A stretch of 64,000 nucleotides of DNA from Pyrrhoderma lamaoense. Taxonomy: Eukaryota; Basidiomycota; Agaricomycetes; Hymenochaetales; Hymenochaetaceae. This document shows, in pieces, positions 10,801 through 22,883 of the stretch. The stretch's first letter is position 1; every line of letters starts with the position of its first letter. Location of the stretch: contig NBAZ01000008.1 in the NCBI GenBank assembly GCA_002794735.1, positions 558,001 to 622,000 of the forward strand, read 5' to 3'. The notes under the pieces were generated by a model that ran no database searches, had not been told where the DNA came from, and worked only from the letters and a program-made list of their open reading frames with translations. The translations under genes and the position numbers were made by a program.

Positions 10801-13800
10801 TGGAAAGCTCACTTCATGAAAATCTCTTGGAACATATCAACTCGGAGATCGGAATCGGGACTATTAGGGACAGACAGACGGCTAAGGAATGGCTACGCAA
10901 TTCCTTTCTGAGGCAGAGAATTGAGAAAAATCCAGGTCATTATCACCTGGGAAAATCTGAAGCTCAAACATGGGAAGAAAAAATGGATGATTTAGTAACA
11001 AATGCGATAAGCAAGCTTTCGGAGAATAAACTAATCGAATCTGCTGGAGAAACCGAAACGGATCTACTGAAGGTGACTGATTATGGCGAGATCATGAGCA
11101 AGGTAAATATCATCATTTCAAGGCTTCTTGATTAAGATATCAAATAACTCACACCTTTATATAGTACTACATCCGTCAATCGACAGTGAGCAATGTATAT
11201 GATTGCTCAGTAGAAATGGTGTTAACCTCGCACTTTTAGATGGGGAACCTACTGAAGCTACCAGATAAACCAAGCCTTCGAGATATCGTAAGTACGGCTC
11301 ACATGATACAGATATGATACTGAAGTTTCTTATAGCTAGAATCTATCAGCTCTGCAGAAGAGTATGCTTGGTTAATACCCTATATGGTTTTTATTGAAGT
11401 AATATGCATCTACAGACTTGGAGACGTTCGCCTTCGTGGAGGAGACAAGCAAGTTCGTGGTGCTCCTAGTGATGAAATCAATAATACTTATTTACTAATC
11501 AGGTCTACAATAAAATGCGTGATCATCCTGATATTCGGTTTAAGGTAAAAAGGGTCGAAAAAGCTGCAGACAAAATCTTCCTCCTTATACAAGCCGTGCT
11601 TGGGGGTATCTCTCTAAGCTCACCTGAGTATAAAACTGCTGATAGCCAGCCAGCCCTTGATGCCCTTTCAGTCTTTCGGCACACCGTTAGGATAGCAAGA
11701 GGTATGTTTTTCACCTGTTTCCTGGTTGTACTTGTCTACATATCAACTATTATACATATAGTCGTCGTTGAACTTGCGATTATCAAGAAAAATGGGGCTC
11801 AGTTGAAGCACGGCTTGGAGTTGTAAGAGATTGAATGTCTCATGCTTTCTACTTAACTTATTCTGGCTCCTAGGGTCCGCTGTTTGACTGCAAAGGCATG
11901 GGAAGACAGGCCAGTTGTTTTAAAGCAAATCGAATCTATTGGAGAAAAATCGTAAGAAACTTCCAATTTATTGTTGTAAGGATGTCCTGCTAAAGCTCAC
12001 GTCACTCAGGTTGAAGGTGACTTGATCGGATCTATGTGACTTGTTAATCTAAATGTTCTCTATATCGTAAATAGGTACTCGCAGAGCATGGGATAATCTC
12101 GTTGCCGATACTTCGCAAACAAGAACCGGAAAGAATCGAGCTGGTAATCAACGCTTAAACTTGATCGACACACCACTGACCATAGTTCACAGCTCTTAAA
12201 TCGAAGACCACCTTTCGGACATGATGTAAACCTTGCTGATTTTGGTCATATGAATTTATAATAAACAGCTTTCTAGGTATTGGCATTCTTGCAGGAGTTC
12301 CCTCAATATCATCTATCAGTGAGAGTAGCAAAGAATGGTATAATATCTTATTCCGGAGCCAAACCTATTGACCTGGAAGTCGAAATCGAAGCTGGCCTGC
12401 TCGTGGCTTTGCAAGATAATAAATGGAAACCGCGACATAAAACAAAACATACCGGGTATACAAGCATCCTGACTACAACATCAGATCTGGATTTTATTGA
12501 TTTCAGACGAATTTCGTGAGCACGAACGTTCTGTCTAGGCGTAACATTCTGAAACCAATAACGCCAAATGATCATCAGAACCAAAGTTCTTAGCAAACAA
12601 AACAAAACATTTACTCTTTCAACTCAGTTATCAAAGCCAAGCCAGAGCATATGTGTTCTGATCACTTCTGTAAATACCTCACTGCGTATAAATCCAAAAA
12701 GTATATATTCTCTAACGCTTTCATGCACAGGAAATTCACGCTGGAGTTACTGTCATTCAGGAATACAAACCACCGATCTCTGCGAAGGAATTTCCGACTT
12801 TTTACACCCATCCGAAAAGTGCAGATGCCATCTTAGCGAAAGAGTTCCAGGATAATCCGGACATGTGGAATGAATATTTGGCAATTGATGAAGATGAACT
12901 CAAAGAAAGCGGGATATCTTCTTCGAGCGGTAAACTTCTTTGCGTGGAGCAGCAGGATGAGGAAATTGATGAACTAGAAGAGGAAACCCAACCTGGACCC
13001 AAGAAGCTGTCAAATGGAAATTATGCGTGAGATTCCTCGTGGATTTCAAGTACTAGACGGTTTGACACGGATGATTCTTGCAGATGTAACCACAATTGCA
13101 AAGATAAGAGTAAATGTAGACACTTCTGGTACGATGCATCTGAAGTTACTGTATTCAGGAGCTTATGCGTACCGTTTTTAGCTGTAGAGAGGGATTAGAG
13201 AAGCCAGCACTCAATAAGGCGCCTCCGAGTACAAAAAGAGGTGTGTTTAATGCTACCTTTGTCTTGTCAACGCATGACCGATAATGCATAATCTCTAGTT
13301 CAAGTCCAGCGAGCTACGCCTTCAAAAAAACCCACGTCATCTAACCCTAGGAAAAAATCTAGTCAAAATCTAGACTTAAAGGCAGAGAAAGACCTTGCCC
13401 GAATGGAAGAACTGCATAAGGCAACTGGTATCTACAAGGCACTCCGGATAGACGAAGGAAAATGTATCAAATTGGACAATTGTACAAACACTGATACTTA
13501 TAGACCGAAGCTGGCACGGCGGTCAAAGGCCAATTTAGCAGATCTTGACTTTGAATTCACTAATTTAGGGGAGGAGGTAGAAAGAAAGAGAGATAGTGAC
13601 GAGCACATGCCAGACCTGGTCGAGATTATATCAGATGTGCAGAAGTCACAAATGAGAGCTAGGACTTCTTCGTCAGAGTTCTCTACTGATCCTGATCTTG
13701 ATGACATTATAGCCGGTGTTGACGATGCACCGGCTTCTGTAACTCAGGCTACTCAAACTTCAACAATCATAAGTTTTTCTCAATCTGACCATGGGGCTGA

Positions 13801-14290
13801 AATCTCTTATACAAACGCAAACAAGAGGCCTAACGCTGATTATCAACATTCACCCTCGAAAAGAAGTAGACTTTTACATGAACCTTCTGACAACGATCTT
13901 CTATTTTTCCCTGGCTCGTCTCAATCTCAGTCCAAAGCTTTAAACTCAAATCAAAACGATTCTCCTGATGCTGCTAACAAAAGCGTTGGTTACGATGATG
14001 ATTATTTCGACCTTGATGCAGCATTGTTCAACGTTATCCCAGCTAGCCCGAACTCCCCTGACCACAATCAATCTGATATTAGTACCTTGGAATCAACGTA
14101 TATCAATGATACTAACGAAGCAATAGATGTCTCACAAAATGAGAATAAGCAAGAGCCCCGTACAGAATACCCAGACAACAACAAAAAGCACGTTCGGAGC
14201 GAAGAATATGGTTCCGGGAACGACGACTGGGAAGACATGGAAAACTGGTTACTCAACAGTGGCTTGGTCAAGTTAGTCGGGCCTTCATGA
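7867..14290 (+). CDS. HFM1: Meiotic DNA helicase HFM1/MER3
   Basis: HFM1/Mer3 is a superfamily-2 Ski2-like helicase that unwinds and stabilises recombination intermediates during meiotic crossing-over. Visible in order: VSELPDKY and [16 protein letters not shown]; Walker [17 protein letters not shown]; motif Ia [16 protein letters not shown]; a DEVH box ([15 protein letters not shown]); motif [29 protein letters not shown]; and motif VI QMIGRAGRPQFDKEG. A winged-helix/Sec63 region follows ([20 protein letters not shown]). Near 13085-13200 a Cys/His cluster ([19 protein letters not shown]) matches the family's zinc-binding motif. The last exon (about 13390-14290) is a Ser/Asp-rich disordered tail. 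More than 20 introns are needed. The junction just before the Walker A motif (about 8757-8901) does not resolve cleanly. It converges with TIM54, 92 bases apart. Confidence 0.93.
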
Positions 14291-14382
14291 TTCCGTAGCA
14301 CATGTAGCTAATGCTTTGTATGCGTGGTATTAAATATATATTAGATGCAAATCTATTAATTACTACGGGCTTAGTATTCTGT

Positions 14383-15924
14383 CTATGATGCGTCTGTGTC
14401 TGAGACTTTGTCTTTTTCTTTGGTAGACGCTTCGGAAGCCGGAGCGTCAATGAAAACTCTAAGAGCGTTACGGAACCTCTCATCCCACGCCACTTTACTT
14501 TCGGGTCGGATGATGTCCCAGCCTTCTTCATTATCCCTCCATCTTGTCTCCTTCTTAAGGCGTTCTGCGCGGAGTTCTACTTCAGTCGGAGGAGGCGCAT
14601 TCTGTTCCTCCTTTGTAGGCTCGCGCTCCCCACGAGCGAGTGCTCGTGCTGTGGCAAGTCGTCCAGGGAGCTTTGCGTAGTAATCTTCTCGAGCTTTAGC
14701 GATATCCTCTCGGAAAGATGATAATGAGCTTAGATAGTATGACTCGCCCTCACGATCGAAGTCCAAGTCCGTTGGAGGGGGCTTCTCATCTGGAGAGAAT
14801 AAGGGGGCCGGAGCTTCATCAGGAAGAGGAGCGGTGATGGGTCGTGTGTAAGATGTAACGAGACGATAGGCAGCTTCGGCACCTGCTTGGACCCTCTGCC
14901 GTTGATTGAAGAAGTCGACAATCATGAGAGGTATTTGCTTGAACCCTATCCTATTGGTAAATGGGACGAGTAGGAGTGGGGGCTGTGGTGGGATAGCTGA
15001 GGGCGGAGGGATAATGGACGGTGGAGTTTTAGCCTCGTCGGGCGAAGAGGGGGGAGGGGTTGAAAGTTTGTATGGGGTGAAGCCTTGAGAGGGGGAAAGT
15101 CTTGACTTCGTTGGGATAGGTTCACCATCTAATCCCGAAGCCGGTTCAGTAGATTCGGGCTCATCGAAACGGCCGTCACTTGATAGAGCATGAGCAAGTG
15201 CATCTTCACGATCCACGTACTCTGGTGATTCTGTCCAACCTCTTCGGAGGCCTTCCATGTATTCCTTGAAAGTCATCCTCCCAATGATGATTGAGCCCCT
15301 GCTAAAGCCTTTAGCTCAGCTTCCTCTTTCGACATGTTAATGGGGTAGGTACAATGGATACTGGCGAGGGCTCAAGACCGGCATCGATTCTCCGGTTTTT
15401 CTTGATCTTTTCTGATATTTGACGAGCTAAATCTCCGTGCCGTATACCATTCTGAATTTCATAGTCCACAGCTGCAGCGTTAAGAATAGGCTATAATAGC
15501 AAGGGAATAGTCACAAACTGTAATTTTGCTATCGAATTGATAGCTCTCCCACCTTGATATACTTTCGAAAGTATCGTAAGCTACGATTGACATCCTCGTC
15601 ACCAGGCCACTTTGTTGCATAGACAGTCACCTTTCTAGGAAGTTCCATACTTCCCATTGGTTCTTGAGCTAGATGCTCCACCTTTTTGATATAAAACTCT
15701 CTGATTTCTCTACATTTTTTGCGGTCGTAGGCATAACACCCTATAAGAGAAGAGGTAATACCGATAAAAATGAGCCAGTTCCGAGAAGGAAGCTTTGGTC
15801 GTTTTGTAAGCCAAGAAGCTGGTATCCCGGTATATTTCAAGGCAGCATGAATACCACCCTTAGGTCCCGCCGCAGTGGATGATGTTGCAGACGGCGGTGG
15901 AGGCTTTTCGCCTGGCTTGCTCAT
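14383..15924 (-). CDS. TIM54: Mitochondrial inner-membrane translocase subunit Tim54
   Basis: Tim54 is part of the TIM22 complex, which inserts carrier proteins into the mitochondrial inner membrane. From the start at 15924 a Pro/Ser-rich N-tail leads to GGIHAALKYTGIPASWLTKR, then the signature LPSRNWLIFIGITSSLIGCY with its transmembrane segment. Next come RKVTVYATKWPGDEDVNRSL and RYFRKYIK. Exon 2 has PILNAAAVDYEIQNGIRHGD, and exon 3 has MTFKEYMEGLRRGWTESPEY. A proline-rich linker precedes LLLVPFTNRIGFKQIP and a charged C-terminal half. Two frame breaks lie close together, a C/G run at 15342-15345 and one at 15296-15299, each as if one base were missing. Without them, IVPTP would run through NMSKEEAELKALAG into the MTFKEY part. 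The gene is divergent from RFA1. Confidence 0.9.
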
Positions 15925-16258
15925 GAAAACGTCAAGAAGGTCTTTGTATTTTGCATATTCTACATGTATATTTTCGGAAATTATTAGTCATCTATTACAA
16001 ATCAAGTCAGTTGTATCAACATTGGTACTCTGATTCTTTCTTCGCCATTAGATAAAGCATTATGAGAAACTGAAGATGCATAAGCTGCTATATGAGATTT
16101 GGAGAGGGTATGTCAATGCGATGAATATATCAAATACAAGAAATCTATAGTGGGATTTACTAGCAGAGGAGTGACAGTGACTACGCGTGCGTCACAAACT
16201 AGTGCGCGTTTCTTAAGGGCGTTATATCCTGTCAGTACAGTTATACCATACCGCCATC
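15925..16258. other. Shared TIM54/RFA1 promoter region
   Basis: This 334-base head-to-head intergenic region has no coding support. It contains one ACGCGT box close to RFA1, and the surrounding bases (about 16170-16215) are the only GC-rich patch. Confidence 0.55.
16183..16188. promoter_or_regulatory. MCB-type box (ACGCGT) upstream of RFA1
   Basis: A perfect ACGCGT lies 71-76 bases upstream of the RFA1 start codon. In ascomycete yeasts this MluI cell-cycle box binds MBF and drives G1/S transcription of replication genes, RFA1 among them. The position and target fit; use of the box in this organism is inferred. Confidence 0.5.
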
Positions 16259-18374
16259 ATGAGCACAACAAAATTATCGACAGGCTGTCTTAAGCTCCTA
16301 TTAAACTCAGATGAGTCTGAAACCGGTGAAATATGGCAGGCTGGTCACACTCTTCAAATTCTCTCACTGAAGAAAATCGCTGCAGCGCGTGAAGGATCCG
16401 GTCCAGATCGCTACCGGCTCATCGTGTCCGATGGCGTAGTCTATACACAAGCTATGCTGGCTACTCAGCTTACGCACATGGTTGAAGAAGAGAAGCTGCG
16501 AAAGAATACAATTGTCAAGGTAGACCGTCTGACATGCAATAATGTCTCCAATAAGAGGTAACATTTCTTCGCATACAAAGGACAAGATCTCTAACGTTAA
16601 TTTGTCTTTCAAAAGACTTCTAATATTCATTAGTCTTAGCGTTGTAGAGCATGCTCAAGAGAAAATTGGGGATCCAACTGGTATCGACACCCCTGGTCAA
16701 GCCGCTGCTGGAGGGACCCCTGCTACTACTGATGCTCAAAAGCCTGCAACTGCTGCGGCCAATACATCAAGTAACGTCAAACCCCAGCAATCTAATTCAA
16801 ATCAGCAAAATAATCACGGACCTTCTGGAAACGTCTATCCAATTGAAGCACTGAGTCCGTACCAGAGTAAATGGGTTATTCGTGCACGCGTGGTCTCTAA
16901 GTCCGAAGTGAGGCACTACTCAAATAAAGGGGAGATGGCAAAATGTTCAATGTTAATTTCATGGATGAATCGGGTGAAATACGTGCTACTGGATTCAACG
17001 CAGAAGTGGATGCCTTCTATGATAAATTAGAAGAGGGACGAGTTTACTATGTATCAAAAGCTCGAATAAATGTTGCGAAGAAAAAGTTCTCAAATGTGAA
17101 CAACGAATATGAAATGATGCTCAGTAAAGAAACAGAGATTGTTGAGGTATATTATCGTCGCCATAGTCTTTCGAAGGTTATTAATAAAAATTACTCACAT
17201 CTATTCCAGTGCGAAGACCAGGTTGCAGCCCCTCAGATTAAATATAATTTCGTATCGCTTGCAGATTTAGAACAAGTGCCTAAAGACTCTAATTGTGGTT
17301 CGTACACAGATGCTTTACCTCATAAAATCATCTGATCTGAGTGAATACTAGATGTTATTGCTGTTGTTAAGGAAGTGGGAGAGGTGTCCGAGATCACAAC
17401 AAGAGCTACGGGCAAACAACTCAAGAAGCGCGAGCTGATTCTTGTAGACCGCTCTGAATTTACGGTCCGCATGACACTATGGGGAAATCAAGCAGAGAAC
17501 TATAGCGCTGAAGAGCATGCCATCATTGCGTTTAGAGGTGTCAGAGTTGGAGATTTCGGTGGTAGGTATCTTCAGAGTTCTAAATCAGATCTTATTCTCA
17601 TGGAACTGGGTTAGGACGCTCTTTATCAATGTCAAGTGGCGCTACTATGACAATAAACCCCGACATCACAGAATGTCATGCTCTCCGTGGCTGGTATGAT
17701 TCGTTGAGTAAAGATGTGTCCTTCAAGTCTTACTCTTCGAGCGGAAGCGGGCCCACCTCATTTAAGCGAGATGAGCTACGTACTTTAGCAGAAATCAAAG
17801 AGGCGGAACTTGGTATGCGCGACCAAGGGGACTTCTTCTCGTGTAGGGCAACGATCCTTCATATACGTACAGAAAATATTGCGTATCCTGCTTGCCCTAG
17901 TGATCAGTGTAACAAGAAAGTTACAGAAAGTAGTGAAGGATGGCGATGTGAAAAATGCGATAGGTCCTATAAGAATCCAGAGTATCGCTATATCATATCC
18001 ATGTCAGTTGCTGATTACACGGGCCAAGCATGGCTCCAGGGCTTCAATGACGTTGGCTTGAAGGTGTTTGGTATACCTGCGAACGATCTAGTGGAGAAGA
18101 AAAATCGCGATGAGAATGAATATAACGTCTTTGTATCCAAGTCTCTTTGCCAGACCTTCAACTTTAGATGCTTGGCCAAGCAGGATACATACAATGTGAG
18201 TCTCCGTTGAACTCTCTTTTTTCAGGAATTACACCCGGCGTTTCTTATAATGATGTTATCTACCAATAGGACAATACACGTGTGCGATATAGTATTCAAG
18301 TCATTGATGCTATAGATTACAAGAAAGAGGCAATGATCTTGCGGGATATCTTGAAAAGTAGCTGGGCGAAGTGA
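16259..18374 (+). CDS. RFA1: Replication protein A large subunit (RPA70)
   Basis: RPA70 is the main single-stranded DNA-binding subunit of replication protein A, needed for replication, repair and recombination. The N-terminal OB fold contains GHTLQILSLKKIAAAREG. DNA-binding domain A has VYPIEALSPYQSKWVIRARV and VNFMDESGEIRATGFN. Domain B has DVIAVVKEVGEVSEITTRAT and VRMTLWGNQAENYSAEE. Domain C carries the zinc ribbon, CPSDQCNKKV and GWRCEKCDRSYKNPEYRY, with four Cys. The last exon ends LRDILKSSWAK at 18374. About six short introns are needed. At 16926-16932 (AAAGGGG) the frame slips by one missing base between HYSNK and GDGKMFNVNF. RPA is normally essential, so this is unlikely to be a true null. 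HFM1 nearby also acts on ssDNA intermediates, but I see no reason to infer co-regulation. Confidence 0.96.
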
Positions 18375-18462
18375 CTGTAGCAGTCCCCATTTCTTCTATT
18401 TCTGACGAACCTTTTCAATTGTATCTGACACGGTAACTGTACTAGTACTCCACTCTGTTATC

Positions 18463-18472
18463 TATATATAAG
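18463..18472 (+). promoter_or_regulatory. TATA box upstream of the M16 protease
   Basis: TATATATAAG lies 147 bases upstream of the first in-frame ATG (18619) in the 244-base gap after RFA1. It is followed by pyrimidine-rich sequence typical of fungal start-site regions. The next good ATG is 18667. Confidence 0.5.
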
Positions 18473-18618
18473 CGCCTTCCACTGCTCGCTCCATGTGCAC
18501 AAATATATTTTTACGTCCAAGACGAGCCTCCCACCTTTACTACTACTTTCTTTTTTGATATTGATAATAACAATTGGCCATTGAGTACGTAATATTGTGG
18601 CACGAGACAATTGCGCGA

Positions 18619-21600
18619 ATGGACGCCTTATATGACAACCTGGTCATCACCTCCACACTCGAGCCAATGAGGCTAGTGTCGGCTTTCCTACGTTCATGGG
18701 GCCCGCCGACATCGTGCTTCAAAACAAGACCTAACAAACACTTCTCGCCACCGCATAATAATATATTTACTACCGGTTCTCGTTCCTTTGCTATGTCATC
18801 CGTTCTTCGTCAATCCCCTATAATGTCTTCTGTCTTGAACGATCCCCGTTTTAACGCTCACTCATCAATTGAAGAGGATTCTAAGAAATGGAAATTTATA
18901 GCTGCCAAAGGAACTACTCCCTCGTATTATGAGTATGATTCACCAGTGCAAAAGAGCCCTGCAGACGATCGCGAGTACCGTATCGTCAGACTAGAGAATG
19001 GATTGCAAGCTGTATTAGTACATGACGCAAATACAGACAAGGCGGCCGCTAGTCTGGATGTGGCAGTAGGACATCTTAGTGATCCGGTAAGCTAATTAGC
19101 AAATGGCATCGTTTAGGAACTTCTAACTAGATAATTAACATAACATGCAACTATAGGACGACATACCAGGTCTTGCTCACTTTTGTGAACATCTCTTATT
19201 CATGGCAAGTACAATAATCCTACGACACTATGCAATACTTGCTTACCGTGGCTTCAGGGTACAGAGCAATTTCCTAAGGAAAATGAATATTCGGAGGTAG
19301 GTAACTTACTTGGAAACGTGGATATCATAGATGACTTCATTTCGTTAATTACATGGCTATACTTCTAGTACTTAGCAAAGAATGGCGGAAGTTCAAATGC
19401 GTACACGGCTTCTTCAAACACAAACTATTACTTCTCAGTCTCTTCAAATGCTTTTGTGGGGGCACTCGAGCGATTTTCTGGCTTCTTTCACTCACCTCTT
19501 TTCTCTGCTTCTTGTACTCTACGTGAGCTCAACGCTGTAGATTCCGAGAACAAGAAGAACCTTCAAAGTGACATGTGGCGAATTTTCCAACTAAATAAGC
19601 ATCTTTCTCGTGCTGGTCACCCTTGGCGAAAGTTTGGAACAGGTAACAAGAAAACACTGACAGAGGCTGCCCGCAATGCAAAGTCGCGATCATCAAATCT
19701 ACCCTTTGAAAAACCTTCATTGAGTGATCTGATGAACGGTAGTGCGTCTCATGTTCCATCGCCTATTCCAAGTCGTGTAGCATCCCCTGCACCGTCTGTG
19801 AGCTCAAATAGTAGTGAAAATGAGGCTGATGGTGGGACAATTGGCAGAGAGACGAGGCGGCGTTTAATCGAGTGGTGGAGTAAAGAATATTGTGCAAGCC
19901 GCATGAGCTTGACACTTATTGGAAAGGGTACAGCAAGTTCGATATTAACTCCAGTCATCGAGTACTGACGTATTCGCTCTATAAAGAATCGCTTGACGAA
20001 CTTGCGCATCTTGCTTCATCTTTATTTTCTCCTATCCCTAATCGTGGTCAAGATCCAGAGCCTCTTATTTCGGAACATCCCTTTGGAAAGGAGGAACGTG
20101 GGGTAGGTCCATTCACAAGGTACTGTGCTGTCAGAAGTGTTTCTTAACTACTCCTTTTGGTCCAGTCAATCATTCACGTAAAGACAGTTATGGACTTTTA
20201 TGCGTTTGAACTTACTTTCCCGTTGCCATATCAAGTACCACATTGGCGTGTCAAACCTGCCTCACTCTTGGCCCATTATATTGGACATGAAGGGCCCGGT
20301 TCCCTACACGCATACTTGAAGAACAAGGGATGGATAACTTCTTTGAGTGCAGGCGAACAACGGGTGGCTCGTGGATTTGCAATGTTCAAAGTTACCGTTT
20401 ATCTGACTAAGGAAGGATTTGGTAAGTTTATATCATATTTGTTAGTGGCTGAGGTTCTGAGATCAAACTTTGAAGAAAACTATCGTGAGGCATTGTTAGC
20501 TTGTCATAAATACATCTCGCTGCTTCGAAACTCCGAGCTCCCTGAATGGGCTCAGGATGAAATCAAGACGATTGACGCGTTGCGGTTCCGCTTCGCTGAG
20601 AAGCGGCGCCCCGATACCTACGCAACATGGATTTCAGAAGGACTGAAAATACCAGCTCCCCGATCACTGATCCTAAGTGCTCCTGTGTTAGTTTGGGATT
20701 GGGATGAAAACTTAGTCCACGATCAACTGACAAACTTGACTGTGGACAATGGTCGGGCGGTGATCATGGCTAAAGACTTTTCCAGCGTTGGTAAGACAGG
20801 CCCATGGTCTTCAGAGCCTTGGTACGGGACTGAGTACACAGTCGAAAAACTTGATGAGAAGTTTATTGCTGCTGCAAATGCACCAAATGACATACCAGAA
20901 CTCTTCTTACCTGGTCCCAATGAATTCATACCTGAGAACGTCGATGTTGAGAAGATTCAAGTTTCAAACCCATTGAAGCGACCAAATCTTATCAAAAAGA
21001 CGGAATTGACAGAGGTTTGGTATAAGAAGGATGATCAGTTTTGGGTACCTAAAGCACAAGTACAGATTACGGCAAAAACGTAAGTGTTCTATGGCGCTTA
21101 GTTGGAATGCAACTCATCACTGATTTAATGATAATTTCAGACTTGCTACTGGGTCTTCGGCTCGAGCTTCAGTTTTGTCCCGATTGTACACAGATCTCGT
21201 CAAAGATTCCCTCACGGAGTTTGCATATGATGCTGAACTAGCAGGCTTGTACTATGATGTGGGGTCTACGATGTCGGGCCTGAATGTCAGTCTTAGTGGA
21301 TATAATGACAAATTACATATCCTTGCGCAGCATGTTTTAGAGCGTATCAAATCCCTTGAGATAAAAGAGGATAGATTGGCCATCCGGAAGGAAGAGGTAA
21401 TCATTCGGACTAATAAGCTCAGATTAAACACGAGTGCTGACTTCATTGCAAAGCTCAAGCGACAATGGCAAAACTTTTTCTTAGGACAGACTTACCAACT
21501 CTCGGAATACTATGGCAGGTATTTACTTGCGGATCGTCAGTATACCTTAAGGGAGAAACTTGCTGAAATCGATAGTACGTACTCTTTCACACACTTTAGA

Positions 21601-22883
21601 TGTAGCTTCTTAGTCCCTGGAATTTAAATAGACATAAGCATCGAAGAGATACGGATTTTAGCCGAGGAGATTCTTTCGCAATCCAAGTTCGTTGTCTTGG
21701 TGAGCGGGAATCTTAAGAAGGAGGTAAGTAGCAATGAACTTTACGTATCTATTTTGTTTTAATTCGAGTTATTGTCTCCGATAGGATGCTCTCCGTTTTG
21801 CTTCCATGACTGAAGAAATACTCAGTTCAAAACCTATGCCCAGGGACAAACTTCCCCACGACAGATCACGCCTCTTACCAAATTGTGAATTTCTTATCTC
21901 CTTTTCTTTATTAATTAATTACATGCTAAATACACGTTATCCCAAATTTAGCTTGTAATTATATTTGGGAGCTTCCTATCCCTAATCCAAATCAGGTTAA
22001 CTCAAGTATTTCATACTATTGTCATGTGGGATCTATATCGGATGCTCGTCTACGTACGACCTTCAGACTCATGGCACAGATCTTGCAGGAGCCCGCTTTT
22101 AATATCCTACGCACAAAAGAGCAGCTCGGCTATACTGTTTTCTCATCGGCCTGGCAAGGTGTTGAGTCCCTTGGACTTCGGGTTCTCGTGCAATCGGAAA
22201 AGGATCCGAAGTACCTTGAAACCCGTATTGAGGCCTTCTTGACACATATGCGTGGTGTTATGGAATCAATGGATGCCACCGAGTTTGAAGAACACAAGAA
22301 GGGTCTATCTGAAAAATGGCTGGAGAAATTGAAAAATCTCAATGAAGAGACTGCAAGGTTCTGGACCCATATTGAATCGGGATATCTAGATTTTACTAGA
22401 CGTGAACGAGATGCAGAACTTTTGTCTACTATAACAAAACAAGAGGTCCTTTCTATGTTCAATGAGTTCGTTGATCCCTCATCCTCTACTCGCTCGAAGC
22501 TATCAGTTCACATGCGGCCTCAAAAGCCTCCTGTCACAAAGCTCAGTGAAACAGCTGCCCAATCGTTCCTTAGTGTCTTACGTAATGCAGGGGTTGCCGT
22601 TGATGATGAAGAATTCAATGCGCAGTGTGCAGATGAACCCGCTGTGGCTTCCGTGAAATCACACTGGGAAAATGTGCTCCGAAGCCAGGCGATATCTTCC
22701 GAGCCATTACTATCTGAACTTGACGTATTAGTGAAGAAGTATCCCGCAACTGGTCAAGGTGAAATTACACTTAGTAAGGACGCGATCTATATTGAGGACG
22801 GTGCTGCCTTCAGGGAAGGTCTCGAGTTGACAGATATAGCGAAGCCTGTGGATGAGACTATATTGACACTATCGAAGTACTGA
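18619..22883 (+). CDS. STE23: Insulin-degrading-enzyme-type M16A metalloprotease
   Basis: This is a zinc metallopeptidase of the insulysin/Ste23 family, which degrades small peptides and in yeast helps process a-factor. The inverted zinc motif HFCEH is in [20 protein letters not shown], followed by NGGSSNAYTASSNTNYYFSV. Other conserved parts are PLFSASCTLRELNAVDSENK, GHEGPGSLHAYLKNKGW and RTKEQLGYTVFSSAWQG near the C-terminus. The start at 18619 is the first in-frame ATG after the TATA box. ATGs at 18667 and 18793 are alternatives, and the 18667 start would give an Arg-containing leader that could target mitochondria. A Ser/Pro-rich insert (about 19720-19850) interrupts the first domain. About nine introns are needed and all junctions I checked are in frame. 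Confidence 0.94.

Noticed and set aside
18574..18618. An upstream extension of the M16 protease from position 18574
   Set aside because: It starts with TTG rather than ATG; the first in-frame ATG is 18619.
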